Assembly: GCA_014871385.1 (NCBI GenBank) | Contig: CM026423.1 | Coordinates: forward strand, 2,112,408 to 2,176,407 | Direction: 5' to 3' | DNA length: 64,000 nt | Source: Ceratodon purpureus | Taxonomy: Eukaryota > Streptophyta > Bryopsida > Pseudoditrichales > Ditrichaceae | Shown here: positions 52,701-64,000 of the stretch, piece after piece | Numbering within the stretch: position 1 is the stretch's first letter | How the letters are laid out: each line of letters starts with the position of its first letter | Translations under genes and position numbers: made by a program | Notes under the pieces: generated by a model | Told to the model about the DNA's origin: nothing | The model's input: the letters and a program-made list of their open reading frames with translations, nothing else | The model's database searches: none

Positions 52701-55700
52701 CTAAGTGTAAGCATACCAATCAGCTTTATCTGTCAACATACGGACTTCATTGAACGTCCAAGCAGGGCGATGGATGAACTTATCCTCTACGGTACAATCC
52801 ATGAACTTCTGAAGGCAGAAATAAAGGTGCTTGCACAGAATCCATTTCTTCTGGCCACGGCCGAGGGCACTAGTCTTCATTGTGATGAAGTCAAGACAAG
52901 TGCATGATGGGAAATCACCGATAGTGACTTCGTATAGCTGGTTCTTGGCGATAGATCCAGGAGTGTGGACAGTGAAAACGTATCCATAACCTGGATGAGG
53001 GACCTTTTTCGCCTTCAGTAAAGAACACTCGATTGTCTTGGACCTATTAAATTTCGCAGTATGCTCAGCTGATGGCTCCGCAACATTCTTGAATTTCTTA
53101 CCCTCTCGCATAGTGGGCCTATAATCCCCAGATGACTTAGGGGGCCTTGGAACATGGTGGACATCGGTCTCAGAATAAACTGGATCACTCTATTTGAAGC
53201 GATCAACTGTGGGTCCTCCACGCATTGTCGATGGATGACCTTCAACTGTAAAAGCGTTGGTCTCATCGACATGGCTTACAAATCCCTCATCTAGCTTAAA
53301 ACCAGCAGATTCAAAACTGTCTATCTCAATCTGAGTCAAATTAGTACCTGACATGACTGGCCAGATCTCTGGAACATCGGCATAATGCATGATGTATTTA
53401 GAACGCCCACCCATCACACATGCCTGAAGGTTAGTGGGACAAAACCAGAACTGCTTCTGTTCCGTGTCACTGGATTTGAACTTCCTCTGAATTCCGGTGA
53501 AAGTTGGAGCAGCAGTGGGTCGCCTGTACTTGGCAATGCGAGCGTTGCACCTCTTGCCATCACCATTGTAACCCCTACACTGATCCTTGCATTCAGGCGA
53601 AATACGCTCAATGCGCCATTCCAGAGGATTAGTACAAGGGGACTCCCGGATTGGCAAGTTGTTTCGAGTCACCACAGGTACAACCGGTGGCACAATATCC
53701 GATTCCAGTTCGGATGACTTCGGAGATCGCTTCAAGCTACGCGTCGCCCCTGGTGTTGACTTCTTTCCCAATTTTGGAATTGAGAAATTGACCCGATCAT
53801 GGCGATGGGAGTCATCGTCATCGCCAGGAGGAAGGTCTAACTTACGCTTGGCTGACCCAAAAATACTCTCGCCTTCCAGGTGTGGAACTCGTGAATTTAA
53901 ACCAGCATCAACAGAGATCTGTCCAACGATCTGAGCTATTTTCACTGGGTTACCATTCCGCGTCGCTGCACGCAACTTCAGCACATTCCTACAAGGCCCT
54001 GATCCTCCAAGGTGCCCCTTCAAGAAGTTGTGGAATTGAGTGGATTGCAAAGCCGCTCTGCAATAATCGTCGAGCGTGGCGTCATAGAGGTCAACCATAT
54101 TGTTGCCTGATGCTTGCAGCCACTTGTTGTGCACAGTCTCCGACAAATTACACGTAGGCATGGATGCTTCTTCTTCCAGAGAAAGAAACTGCGTAAAAAA
54201 AAATGTCGGAACAAAAAAGTTGTTAGAATTAAGCAAGTCAACAAACCTCTAGTACATGATACCAAATGCATATTTTAGAATCCCAGAAATGCACAAATCC
54301 AAATTCTAAGAAACTAACGACAATCAGCTTCGACAATGTAGTTCTGTAAAGAACAGCCTAAAGCCAGTCAATTGATTTCAAACGAAACTACTTAGATGAT
54401 ACTTTTTACATGAAGCAAAACTCAAATCAGCACCGATTAAGTCGTTCTGTACAGATCAGCGTACACCATGCTAAATGTCAAAATATATAAAAAATGGTCA
54501 ATAATATTCGGAAATTACTATTCCTTCTTTAAATCATGGGCAAATGAGGCATTCTGTAAAGAACTGCTAACATCAAGCTAATTTACCAAAAAGTTAAATT
54601 TCAACTCAAAACTCAAATTAGCACCGATTAAGTCGTTCTGTACAGATCAGCGTAAACCATGCTAAATGTCAAAATATATAAAAAATGGTCAATAATATTC
54701 GGAAATTACTATTCCTTCTTTAAATCATGGGAAAATGAGGCATTCTGTAAAGAACTGCTAACATCAAGCTAAATTACCAAAAGTTAAATTTACCAAAAAG
54801 TTAAATTTCAAGTCTTAAACGAAGGCTGTTCTGTGCCGAACGACGAAAATTAGGGCAAGGACAAAGGGCGTTCGGTACCAAACCATGAAAATTAGGGCAT
54901 GGACAAAGGTCGTTTGGTACCGAACGGAACAAATTAGGGCAAGAGAAATGGGCGTTCTGTAACGAACGTCACATTTTAGGTCATACAACACAGAAACAAT
55001 AAGTTGAATAATAAAGGTATTATGTTTATTTACCTCAGAGACGTGAGATCCCCACTGGTGGAATCTGAAATGCCAAAAGTGAATCCAGTCACATAGCTCC
55101 TTCAACGATCCTTCGGCAACTGCTCCTGACGAAAACCACCACGCCTTGATGGAGGCCAAAGCTGCATCTGCGTCTGTCTTCGATCTTGACTTCCGGTACT
55201 CATGACAAAGCTTCAGATGAACTTGTTGGAGTTCTGGTTTGATAAGCTGTTTCGTGTGACGGTCGAGAGCCATCGACCAATGAAACTGGCACGTTCGTTC
55301 CTTCCCCTCCATCTTGTCTTTCGGGTTCCCGGTTCCGAATATAGTTCGAACAGCATTGAAGTTTGCTTGGGCAGAATCTGCCATAAACCCTTTGAAATTG
55401 ACGTTAGTAACGCCATGCTGCTCGAGCGTATTCAACATGGATAACCACATCCTTTCCTGGGCTTCAGCAGATTCCGACTGCATATCGCAAACAGCGATGG
55501 TCATAACCTTGCGGTAGTCTGGATCATAAACGTGGATGCCAAGTGTCGACCACTCCTTCACTCGTTTGACGTGGTCGAACATCACCCATTCGTTCTCCAA
55601 GTCCCCTCCTGGTTGCATCCTCTTTACGAGGTCAACTCCGCTTCCAACTCCGCAAGTTGACATCTTAAAAAGGTAAACCAGGTCTTTGCCTTGTCCAGGG

Positions 55701-57478
55701 AAAACGCTGTCGTGGATGTAGTCATAAGTCGATGACTTCTTCAACTTCAAGATGTTGTCAATGTATCCCCCTTGACCACAGAAACTCCTAGCCTCGGCAA
55801 TCATATTCCGAATACTAGGAGTGCTAAGCTTTGCCCACTTATCAAAAACCTGCTTCAGCTCATCCTCCGTTAACTTTTTTCCTTCACGACTCTCATCCAC
55901 AAGGCCCTTCAAAAGCAACTCTCGACCAACTGCCATTCCTATGGCACTAACTTTGGCATTCGGTGTACGGGACACCTGATTCAAGATTTCATCTCGAATC
56001 AAATCTAATGCCTCCCTACACTCCCCAGTCGCAACCGGATGATTATGGTTGCCAAAATGAACGGCGGCTCTCGACATGGCAGGGTTCTTTGAAACAATAT
56101 AATACATCTTACATGAGCACAATTTCAAACAAGAGGGAGCAGTCTTGCAGAAACGACAAACAAGAGACCACTTTTTAGGCATTTTTGGGTTGGGGCCAGG
56201 CGTAAGAACCTCAGGAGTCGACCCTTCCCAGTAAAGGTCGTTGTAATCTCCAGTCCGTTCAATGTGTGGGCAGGTGTCATTCAAACACCGCAAATGACCA
56301 AGACATTTCACATACTTGAATGATAACTGAGACTTAGGATCAGATATGTTCGTCGTCGCTGTCTCAGTCCAAGCATGACCGTCACTTCTACGATCCATGC
56401 CATCCAACAGACCAGCTCCTCCTTCTTTGACCGCAGGTAAATTGGGTAATTCAAAAATTACATTCCCATCAAACTTGACAGGAAGATACTTCACCTTATG
56501 ATGTGAAAACGAAGAGAGATCCGCTGACTTCAATTCACTCTTTGACATCCGCTGATTCCCAAGTGCCACAATGGAGTCGTAGATGCTGACGAAAGCCGAA
56601 AGTGAGGTCTCTGACAGCACAGCAGTAGTGGAACCCTTTCTATGATAATCAGTGACAGGTGTCGCAGCCAGAGAGTTGGATCTCTCCGAATCTGGTGAAA
56701 CACTGTTAGTGTAATCTGTAGAGGCAGTTTCCGGGGTAGCAGGAAATCCACTCCCATCGACACCACCATCGCCTGGAACTGTAGGACTTCGACCAATAGA
56801 CGGCGTGTTCGGAATAGTGCCCTCCGTAGAAACAGAGTGAGTCATGTTAGTTGAAGGAGTCTCACTTCCGGCGCAGTCCTTGGAATCTGATCCCCTTGTG
56901 TCCGATGATGGAGTTTCGGAAACAAGTGACTTAGACACTGTATCTGCACTCACAAAGGAGTCATCATTGATACTATCGGAAGAGAAAGATGTCCAAATCT
57001 TCTCACTGTCTGCAATCTCTTTCTTCACTCTCCCCTCTTTAAAAGAAGATGGGGCTCCAAATGCATCCTCTTCATCGTCAGAACTGACAATATGAATTGA
57101 ATTCTCAGGAGTCTCACTCACTGAAGGCAATTTATAATAATGTGGAGTGCGCCTAGTACGACCTAGATTGGAGCGAGGAGTCAGAGTGGAAGACTGTGAG
57201 TTGTCATAGGCCTGATAACCACCAATGATGGTATAAGAACCTGCACAGACTCTATAGATGGTCCTGCCATTGACAAGTTCAGGCTTCTGATACACAGTTC
57301 GAACCACAGATCCGGCACTATCAAAATCTTCTTTCTCAACAATCAATGATCGCTCCTGCAATTGAAATCTAAGACACAACATTCTCTCATCAACAACAAC
57401 AAATCCATCATCGTCAACATGAAGTACAAAGGGAACAGACGAAGGAACAAGACGGAATGAAACAACAGAAGAAGCCAT
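52701..57478 (-). CDS. Element C MULE transposase with zinc regions and SWIM finger
   Basis: The exons are 57478-55034 and 54188-52701; the 845-bp intron sits at the same site as the short introns of A and B. The product is about 1310 residues if the linker stop is passed. The N-terminal domain is shared with A and B, followed by a long serine/threonine-rich low-complexity insert (about 120-270). Next comes the C/H-rich region (CLGHLRCLN..C, CRFCKTAPSC, HFGNHNHP). The DDE core has D in VMFDHVKRV, D in GFMADSAQANFNAV, CQFHW, and E in CNLSETVHNKW. The SWIM finger is CTCLDF plus LCKHLYFCL. An in-frame TAG at 53190-53192 lies in the linker before SWIM; the same frame stays open for another 162 codons. 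This is a second family with an amber codon in the same linker, at a different spot from A. Confidence 0.85.
54189..55033 (-). repeat. transposase intron of element C with tandem palindromic motif
   Basis: The intron contains a direct duplication of about 165 bp with period 191 (54421 and 54612), and four tandem units of exactly 42 bp. The units' motif starts are at 54828, 54870, 54912 and 54954 (GTTCTGTGCCGAAC, GTTCGGTACCAAAC, GTTTGGTACCGAAC, GTTCTGTAACGAAC). Further variants (TTCTGTAAAGAAC, TTCTGTACAGATC) lie at 54341, 54444, 54551, 54635 and 54742. This is why the intron is eight times longer than in A and B. Confidence 0.85.
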
Positions 57479-58398
57479 TGTGATACTAAGAATGATGGAA
57501 TATGGACATGGTTCTCTTCATTATGTAGTCCTTGGATCCCATTCATATTTAGTGGGTAGAGGAGAATGCCAGATAGATTTGTTTGTCAAGATCCCAATTT
57601 GGTGGAGGTTGGTAGAAAAGGGCTAGAAGTCCACAGTTAGAAGATGCTACTGACTTCGCAAAAGCAGGTGCTGCAGGGGCGTTCTGTACAGAATGCCCAT
57701 TTTTGACAGATCCTCGTATTAGATTTATCATTTGGTTGGTAGAAGGCGGCTACAATTCTAAAATATGAAGAACCTATTTATTCACGAAAAGCACGGACTC
57801 CATGGGCATTCTGTACAGAATACCCTTTTCTCATGCGTTAAGTCTCGACACAAAGTGGGTACTAGGTGGTCGTTCTGTACAGAATGGTCTAGTGGACCTT
57901 AATATGAAAGCCACTGAGACAACGTCTTCTGTGGTCTCATCCTTTACAATGATGAAAGTAGTTGCTAATGAAAAGTGTTACACAGAATGCTATATAATAT
58001 ATGATAATACTTTTTCAATGGTTAAAAGTAACAATGGCATGAGTATTGAAATGACGTGGACAAATGTGAACAGTTTATATATATAGCCATGATATTAAAA
58101 TGATGGATTACGACAAATGGCATCTCCTATTTCAGGGCCACGCCGTCTTAGACCACATTGGAATTGGCAAACTATAAAGTCCTACCATACAGCTGTTTAT
58201 ATTGTTACTAATAAAGTTTAAGCATTTTTAGAACAAACTTTAGTTTGAAAACGATTACTATTATACATTAAACCGCCGATGTACTAGTTCTCATCTAATC
58301 TCTGATGCCAGCTAGGTCAGCAGGTAGAACCTTACATAAGGAGCAAAATCAAGCTGTGTTCATCTACTCAAGATGAGAGCTTAGGAGGACTCTAAGAC
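57479..58398. promoter_or_regulatory. divergent promoter region of element C with three palindromic sites
   Basis: Three copies of TTCTGTACAGAAT lie at about 57682, 57809 and 57873, each a perfect palindrome in its TTCTGTACAGAA part. They sit between the transposase start (minus, 57478) and the small gene at 58399 (plus). The position suggests operators or anti-silencing sites acting on both genes. Confidence 0.65.
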
Positions 58399-59014
58399 AT
58401 GGTCGAGACAAGGGCAGTGAGCAGAGCGAAGGCGTTGTTAGAGGGCATTGAGAAGAGTCTTAAGAGAGAAACGGTCTCGTTACTTGATTGTCAGGAGAGG
58501 TTAGAGTTTTACCCGCACACATATAGACGGAGGGGAATGCATCAAAGTGGTGGCACCATAGAGGAGGTAATGTCATCGATTCATAGATTAATTGTCATAT
58601 TGTTTTGTATGGTTTAAGGTCCCTCTGTTCTATCATGTGTCATTGCTCATGCTTTTGTTGGAGTCATTTACGGAATTTCTTGCTTCCTCCAGATTCATTT
58701 CGAACCATATGGCTTTAATGCATTTCGCCATTACCGTGGAGTTGTCATTTGAAGTATTCATTATGATAGTGATAGGCCTTGCCTCTGTAGGACTTCTTAG
58801 TATTAGGGGACGTATTCCTTCGAATATGCCACCGGTTGTTAATGCCAATGAAATAGACAGTTCGGAAGTTGAGTCTTCACATGAAGGTGCGATATCCGAG
58901 CCAGATGAGAACGCGGTCCCATCATTCGAAGAGACATATCAGATGTGGTGTGAATTCTATGATGCCATGGGGGACGAGGAATACGACAACCTCTGTAACC
59001 ACCTTGATAAGTGA
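58399..59014 (+). CDS. small divergent gene or first exons of the ParB-like gene (element C)
   Basis: The ATG is at 58399 and the first exon ends at about 58567 before GTAATG. Downstream, a coding-looking segment (about 58808-59014) gives an acidic tail ending CEFYDAMGDEEYDNLCNHLDK and a stop. The first exon begins METRAVSRAKALLEGIEKSLKRE-like (helical, basic). The position equals the first exon of the ParB-like gene in A (17062) and B (43117), but the stop at 59014 argues for a separate small protein. Middle splicing is unresolved, and no family is recognised. Confidence 0.4.
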
Positions 59015-59687
59015 GAAGATGGTGTTAGAATTTGGTAGAGTGGGTATGATGAAACTGTAATGTTATTAGGTACATTTGAGTTCGGATGAACGATATTCAT
59101 TTGTTAGGGCATGACCTAAGGGTTGTGGCGGCTGTACTGAAAAACCTGATGAGGTGGTCATAGGCTGCGCTCGAGTATATCTTGAGCCGAGCACTTCACA
59201 TCAGTTCACATGATCCGGCGCGGTGAAGTCGAAGTCGTTGAGTTGCAGTCCTCGGTGAGTCGGATGTTCATTTCAGATTTCTCTTCAATGTGATTGCCAA
59301 ATGATTACGGTTTGTGGTCAGTTTCATCTTATCTATGCAGTTTCATATGCGTACCTAGAGGTTGACTTCTCTACTAGCAGGTGTACGGATTTCCGTCAGT
59401 GAGGTTGATATGTAACTAGTCTTTGGAGTGCAACCTCTGCTCTGCAAAGAAGGAGACGTAAGGCAGAAATTCGTTAAGGACTTCTAGTTTTTACCACTAG
59501 TTTATTCAAAAGAGTGACTGCCTGTCGTCTAATCTGTGCCGAATGCATTACTAGGATCCAATTTCTAAGATGAATCTCTTCTGACATTTTTGGAGCAATT
59601 CAATTAGTCTGTTGTTTATTTGTGGGTCTGAACAAACTTCAATAGACAAAATGCACGAACTTATTAAAAATTATGGGCAACGTGGCA

Positions 59688-60905
59688 ATTCTGTGCCGAA
59701 CAGTGTCTGAAGACTTAGATCTGGATGCTTGTATTCTAGGATAACAAATGCACTAGTCTCTAGAGAAGTATCGACAAGGTCTAGAATTTAACCTATTCTG
59801 TACCGAACAACTCATTCAGTATCACTTATGAGTCAATTTCAGTGATAGAAAATTTCTGACCTCTTCAAAGAACAGGGTGGAAGGTCGAATTTTGAGGGAA
59901 GGTTGTGATATTTAGCGATCAAATCTGTTGAAGCAACTGACAGTGAATTATCGACTTTGTGCCGAATGCGCTCGATTGATCCGATTACAAAGATTTAATT
60001 TTAAACATGATTCGAGCGTGACAGATGTAAAGCATTTTATTTAGATTTAGTGGATACTTCATTGAATGCTGAGTTGGTAATTTATTTCTTCGTTGCGACT
60101 CAACTTCCGCAGGCCAAATGCGTTTATGTCTAATTTCTTGCATTTCGCAGCACCGAATTTGAAGGTACCATAGCCGTTCTGTGCCGAACAGTGACTTAAG
60201 TCTTAGATAAGATTGATTGTATTCTAGGATATGTATAAGTACTACTACTAACATTGGTATTGACAAGGTATAGATCACATGTTGTAATGTACGGAAGGCC
60301 ACATGTGCTATCACTTTGGATGCGATACAATTATATGGTTTCTTTCGAAAGACTGTGTCGAAAGAAATCTAGAGTATCATATGGGTTTTCTTGCCATGGT
60401 TGACTGCTACATCAATCGACTTGAGTTTAGTAGTTCTGTACCGAACAGAACAAGTAGACATAATTTTGGACAGGTTAATTCTATAGTCTTGTTCTTATAA
60501 TTTCCAACTTAAATCGTCATTGCATAACCTGTTCTGTACCGAATGCTTGATTAGGAGACAATTTATTCTCATTTATGCTTTGATATCAGTCCTTACTTAC
60601 GTATTCGGTGCCGAACACCTCTTTTTCAGTCTATGTGTTCTCAATTTCAGCATTTAGTACTTCTGAATCAGCTTAATAATGCGTGTTCTGTACCGAACAC
60701 TGAATCATTGCTTAATATCTACAGAATTTGCCCTAGATTTTGATGTTAGACGTATTAAAAATTGTGTAAAGGATAGTAGTTCTGTAACGAAGTAACCATT
60801 GCGATCTAATTTTAAGTTGTTAAATCGTTATCTATGTTGAATTTAAGCCCATGTGAACAACTTCTGAAACTGAATTGAACGACTTTGTTGTGTTCGTTGC
60901 CGAAC
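59688..60905. repeat. dispersed C-motif sites upstream of the ParB-like exons
   Basis: Motif copies of the type (G/A)TTCTGTRCCGAAC lie at about 59688, 59795, 60176, 60433, 60531, 60603 (TTCGGTGCCGAAC), 60684, 60779 (one change) and 60892. They are spaced irregularly in non-coding DNA and are almost identical, while the DNA between them is not repetitive. One further site lies at 61104 and one at 61454, inside short introns of the ParB-like gene. Confidence 0.85.
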
Positions 60906-60957
60906 GGCTGTTTCCCTTCTAATTGAGCGCGATTGTGATAATCATCATACATTGCAG

Positions 60958-62774
60958 ATTACTAGTCTGATGGCGCACCATGTTGGATTCGACGATGAGA
61001 ATGAGGCCTCTGCCTCCATTGGACTGTCCAATTCAAACTTCGGTAAGTCTCCACGTACATTTCTTGTAATTGCAGCTACATGTAAAGCAAACTCATATAA
61101 CATGTTCTGTACCGAACTAGACTAATATCCTCAATTTATGTGCTACTTTTACAGAGACACCTGCTCCACCGCTGTCCATTGAGGACTATGTTGCTCAGGA
61201 TTGCCTACCCGCGGCTCCAGAGAAAGGTATGATGGTTCAAAGCAATACTATTGAACCCCCCAATCTTCCACTCTTTGAACCCGAATGATGACATACTTGA
61301 TGATAAATTCGTAGGTGAAAGTGGAGGTAATCAGCACTCTCAGGATGGCGAGAATAACTCTCAGGATGGCGAGAATAATGCTATTCAAGATTTGAACCAC
61401 CCTGTTAACTTCCAAGGTAAGTTTGCATTGAAGATCATCTACTAGAATTTGGCTGTTCTGTGCCGAACATAATATATCGTGCCAATTGGATTATGTTTAA
61501 CATTGTACATGCATGCGCAATAACAATTGTAACTTCACTTTTTTTTCAGATTTGGATGGTAATGGAGATCCGAATGAGGATTCAGATTCGGGAATGGACC
61601 ATAATGGAGGCAATGATTCAGAGTCTGAGGACAATGACAGTGGGCAAAGTGACCCTGAAGGGCCGAACTCAGAAGAGGAGAGACCCGAACTTGAAGAGGG
61701 AGATGAAGATATTCATTCGGATACAGAAGTGGTTCCAAGGGCACTAGTATTGGAGCCCAGAGAAGAATACGAAATGATCGTAGCTCACCGAAAGACAAGG
61801 GTTAACTCCATCGAGATTCTGAAGAGGCTAGAGTTGATCCCGAATGGCAAAGCTCAAATGCATATTCCTCTTTGCAGAATGAGAAAACTCCAAGTCGTGA
61901 GACCTGCGTTGGAGAATGACGTGGCCAAGATGCAAGCGGAGTTTTCCCATGGGTACCGCGATGGTGCATCAGTTTTCTATGTCTCCACAACCAATTTCCA
62001 GGGACATGAGAAGTACGTGACGGAGGCCGACCGAGCCAAGTGGAGCGCACATTGGCGCACAAGGGACCAAGAGTTTGAAGAGTTTCTGAGCAGAGATCCA
62101 GAGCTTGCAGAGCTCTCGAACAAATTCTTTTATGTTTGGGACGGGAACCATCGCCTCGTGGCATGGTACGAGTTCATTAGGAAATCACATAAACAAGATT
62201 TGGAATGGCACTACATGGTCCGTTCTATAGTACTAAGGACGGCGGAGGACGTTACAGACGTCCTTACTGCGATGCATGACATCAACAAATCAAATGAAAA
62301 CAGTCATGTGAAACAAAACCTCGTGCACACTTTGCATCGCATGCAAAAAGTCGGAACCCTTCCACTAGAGAAGTTTAAAGATATTCTCACTTCCGAGGAG
62401 ATGGCCGCGGCTAAGAAGCAACAGGACGTACCTCTTGAGAAGAGGCCATGGTATCCATTATCTCGAGCAAAATTTCTAGACTACATCTACAGTGTAAGTT
62501 GTGAAGCAATCATCATTTCTTTTTAAATGTTTCTGTTGATAAATGAAATCTGAGATTATATATATGTTTGTCTTTACAGCAAGATATTATGGAAGCCGGA
62601 GACGAGGGACAACGTAGGTACGAGGATGAGACTCATCGTCGCCGTCGAACTGCTGAGGGATTAAATGCTGCGATTAATGGAGCCATGGAAGCAAAACGAA
62701 AAGCACTGACGGCACCCTTTAACAAATTTCTTGCGATAGCCAACCCTGCGAACGGAAAGAATTTCCTTCCCGAG
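60958..62774 (+). CDS. Element C ParB-like protein, N-terminal part (continues beyond window)
   Basis: Exons are about 60958-61042, 61155-61226, 61315-61416, 61550-62493, 62580-62774; an intron then runs to or past 64000. The first exons are acidic and repetitive (SQDGENN twice). The large exon holds a Glu/Asp-rich lead and the ParB-like domain: IPLCRM..LQVVRP, EFSHGYRDGA, FFYVWDGNHRLVAWYEF, then HDINKSNENSHVKQN. The last visible exon (ALTAPFNKFLAIANPANGKNF) aligns with 13810-13601 in A and 38141-37944 in B. The methyltransferase-like half seen in A and B is expected beyond 64000 but is not visible, so it is inference here. Confidence 0.7.
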
Positions 62775-64000
62775 GTACTTGATTGATTAGTCATTATCTT
62801 CTCCTATATACCTTGAATTTATTTGCCTCTTTTCACATGTGATTATGGATCTGAATGGTGGGCACGTGATGGCTGGTCTGTGCCGAACGGGTTCGAGGTC
62901 GCTAATTAAACCTTTATTCTTATGTTCGGCGTCATCCCTGGTCAGGTTCTCTTGATAATCTTTGCATGCCTTCGTTAAAATCATTTCATGATGTTCGTCA
63001 TTATGATGGCTTGAACTACATAGCTTAAGGATATTAGAGTTCATTAATTCTGTGCGAATTTGAGGACAAGCTAAATAATTAAAATCATATTTTAAGTTCT
63101 ATTAGCTTCAGGGCATATTGATTTGCAGGTTTGAGTTTGTATCGTTAGTGATCAACCTGTTCTGTGCCGAACGACCTCGTAGGTTCTAGTTTATTTCCAT
63201 ATCATAATCTGATTGAATTTATTAGGTAGCGTAGCAGTGTTTAAACAATTACAGTGCTCTCGCTAGTCTTCGGAAATGGGTACTAAATAAGTGTTAGATT
63301 TGTTTACCATTAATGATTTAATCTTATTAACATGTCTTAGCTATGGAATGAGTTTTGGCTTCGGAACTGTTCTATCAGAATATAATTTACTCATTGTTTT
63401 GATGCATTTGTTTTGGTCTTTGTGCGAGTGAGCAAGTTAATGAAATAGTGCAAAGACTGTATTGCAAGGATTTCCATATACAGTTTATCTGACCATGAGG
63501 TAGCTGTTCTGTGCAGAACGACCTCATGGTTTCTAATTGTTTTGACATTTAATATCTCGTATTTTGGACTACTTCAATCACTGGTCACATAGGATCGTCG
63601 CTGATGCCAAATACTTAGGACAGTTTAGATTAAATACTTCAAGTTCTATTGTTCGGAACCATTGGTGTTCGGCACCGAATGGGGTCTGTGGTGTTAAATT
63701 AGACCTAAGCAACCTGGATGTCATCTATGTTCTGGAATTTATTTTGACTTATGCTTCCATTTTAGTTGAACATTTTTTAAGGAATGTCTTTGCTATTTGA
63801 GTTTTCTTGAAACTTAACTACTTGTTCTTGAAACCAAATGACTCCGTACGCTCTGCTTTTTGTTTGTTTCATAATCACAAACTGAGAACTTTTGTGATAA
63901 GGTTTGACATAGCTTCGAATCTCATGCGATATACTTAGGATAGTTGTGAATACTTACTTCAACTTAGCAGGCAGTTCAGTCATCACATTCGCTGTTCGGG
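62775..64000. repeat. motif-bearing intron of element C ParB-like gene
   Basis: This is the intron after the 62580-62774 exon, the same intron position that holds the 16-unit array in element A. It carries GTTCTGTGCCGAAC-type sites at about 62875, 63159, 63505 (GTTCTGTGCAGAAC) and 63667 (GTTCGGCACCGAAT), and a partial one at the window end. No exon is recognised in it. Confidence 0.75.

Larger units (their letters stand above)
52255..64000. mobile_element. Element C: MULE-type transposon, inverted, cut by window end
   Basis: The visible end at 52255 starts GAGGGAGGCTATGAC and then GAGCGG heptamers, close to the right end of B read inward. Gene order is the mirror of A and B: transposase on minus (52701-57478), divergent promoter, then a small gene and the ParB-like gene on plus from 60958 onward. 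The methyltransferase part and the second inverted repeat must lie beyond 64000. The likely left duplication would be within about 52245-52254 but cannot be tested here. Confidence 0.85.

Noticed and set aside
52255-64000. LTR or Polinton-type element as an explanation for the large elements
   Set aside because: There is no reverse transcriptase, integrase, capsid or polymerase B signature. The DDE/CxxH/SWIM transposase, short inverted ends and 10-bp duplications fit MULEs.

Overview
The window looks like nuclear DNA of a land plant, most likely a seed-free lineage (moss, liverwort or lycophyte). It has intron-containing genes with GT-AG junctions, a plant-style ABCC transporter, a haloperoxidase-like gene, AT-rich intergenic DNA and large Mutator-like (MULE) DNA transposons. 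The lineage call is inference; no marker in the window fixes the species.

Layout. Bases 1-7919 hold no supported gene and contain diverged repeats. Bases 7930-22161 are a complete MULE-type element (A, 14,232 bp). Bases 22172-25275 are intergenic. Bases 25276-31248 carry a full-length ABCC/MRP transporter in 11 exons (1528 codons in frame). Bases 33115-33482 and 49350-50429 are the two halves of one vanadium-haloperoxidase/PAP2-like host gene. That gene is split by a second complete element (B, 33483-49349, 15,867 bp) flanked by a perfect 10-bp target-site duplication. From 52255 to the window end lies a third element (C), inverted relative to A and B and cut by the window edge.

The three elements share one gene plan but are deeply diverged, so they are three families rather than recent duplicates. 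Each has two divergent transcription units separated by about 0.8-0.95 kb. One unit is a DDE transposase of about 1150-1310 residues with a WRKY/GCM1-like zinc region, a MULE core and a C-terminal SWIM finger. The other is a large multi-exon gene whose N-terminal half carries a ParB-like domain (VWDGNHR-type box). In A and B its C-terminal half resembles a beta-class N6/N4 DNA methyltransferase in circularly permuted order, with a degenerate catalytic motif. ParB-methyltransferase fusions are known from phages and bacteria. I know of no description of one riding on a plant MULE.

The strongest new signal is a family-specific palindromic motif in the non-transposase DNA of each element. In A it is CTCGGATCCGAG: 16 tandem units in an intron of the ParB gene, plus the exact centre of an 84-bp palindrome behind the transposase. 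In B it is TTCGGTGCCGAA: 17 sites in a 117-bp repeat that keeps a reading frame open. In C it is TTCTGTRCCGAAC: more than 20 dispersed sites in introns and the divergent promoter. All fit YTCKG-NN-CCGAR. This resembles the logic of the VANC anti-silencing proteins of Arabidopsis VANDAL MULEs, which bind short motifs clustered in their own family's non-coding DNA, and it also recalls ParB-parS. My working hypothesis is a ParB/methyltransferase-derived, sequence-specific self-recognition or anti-silencing system.
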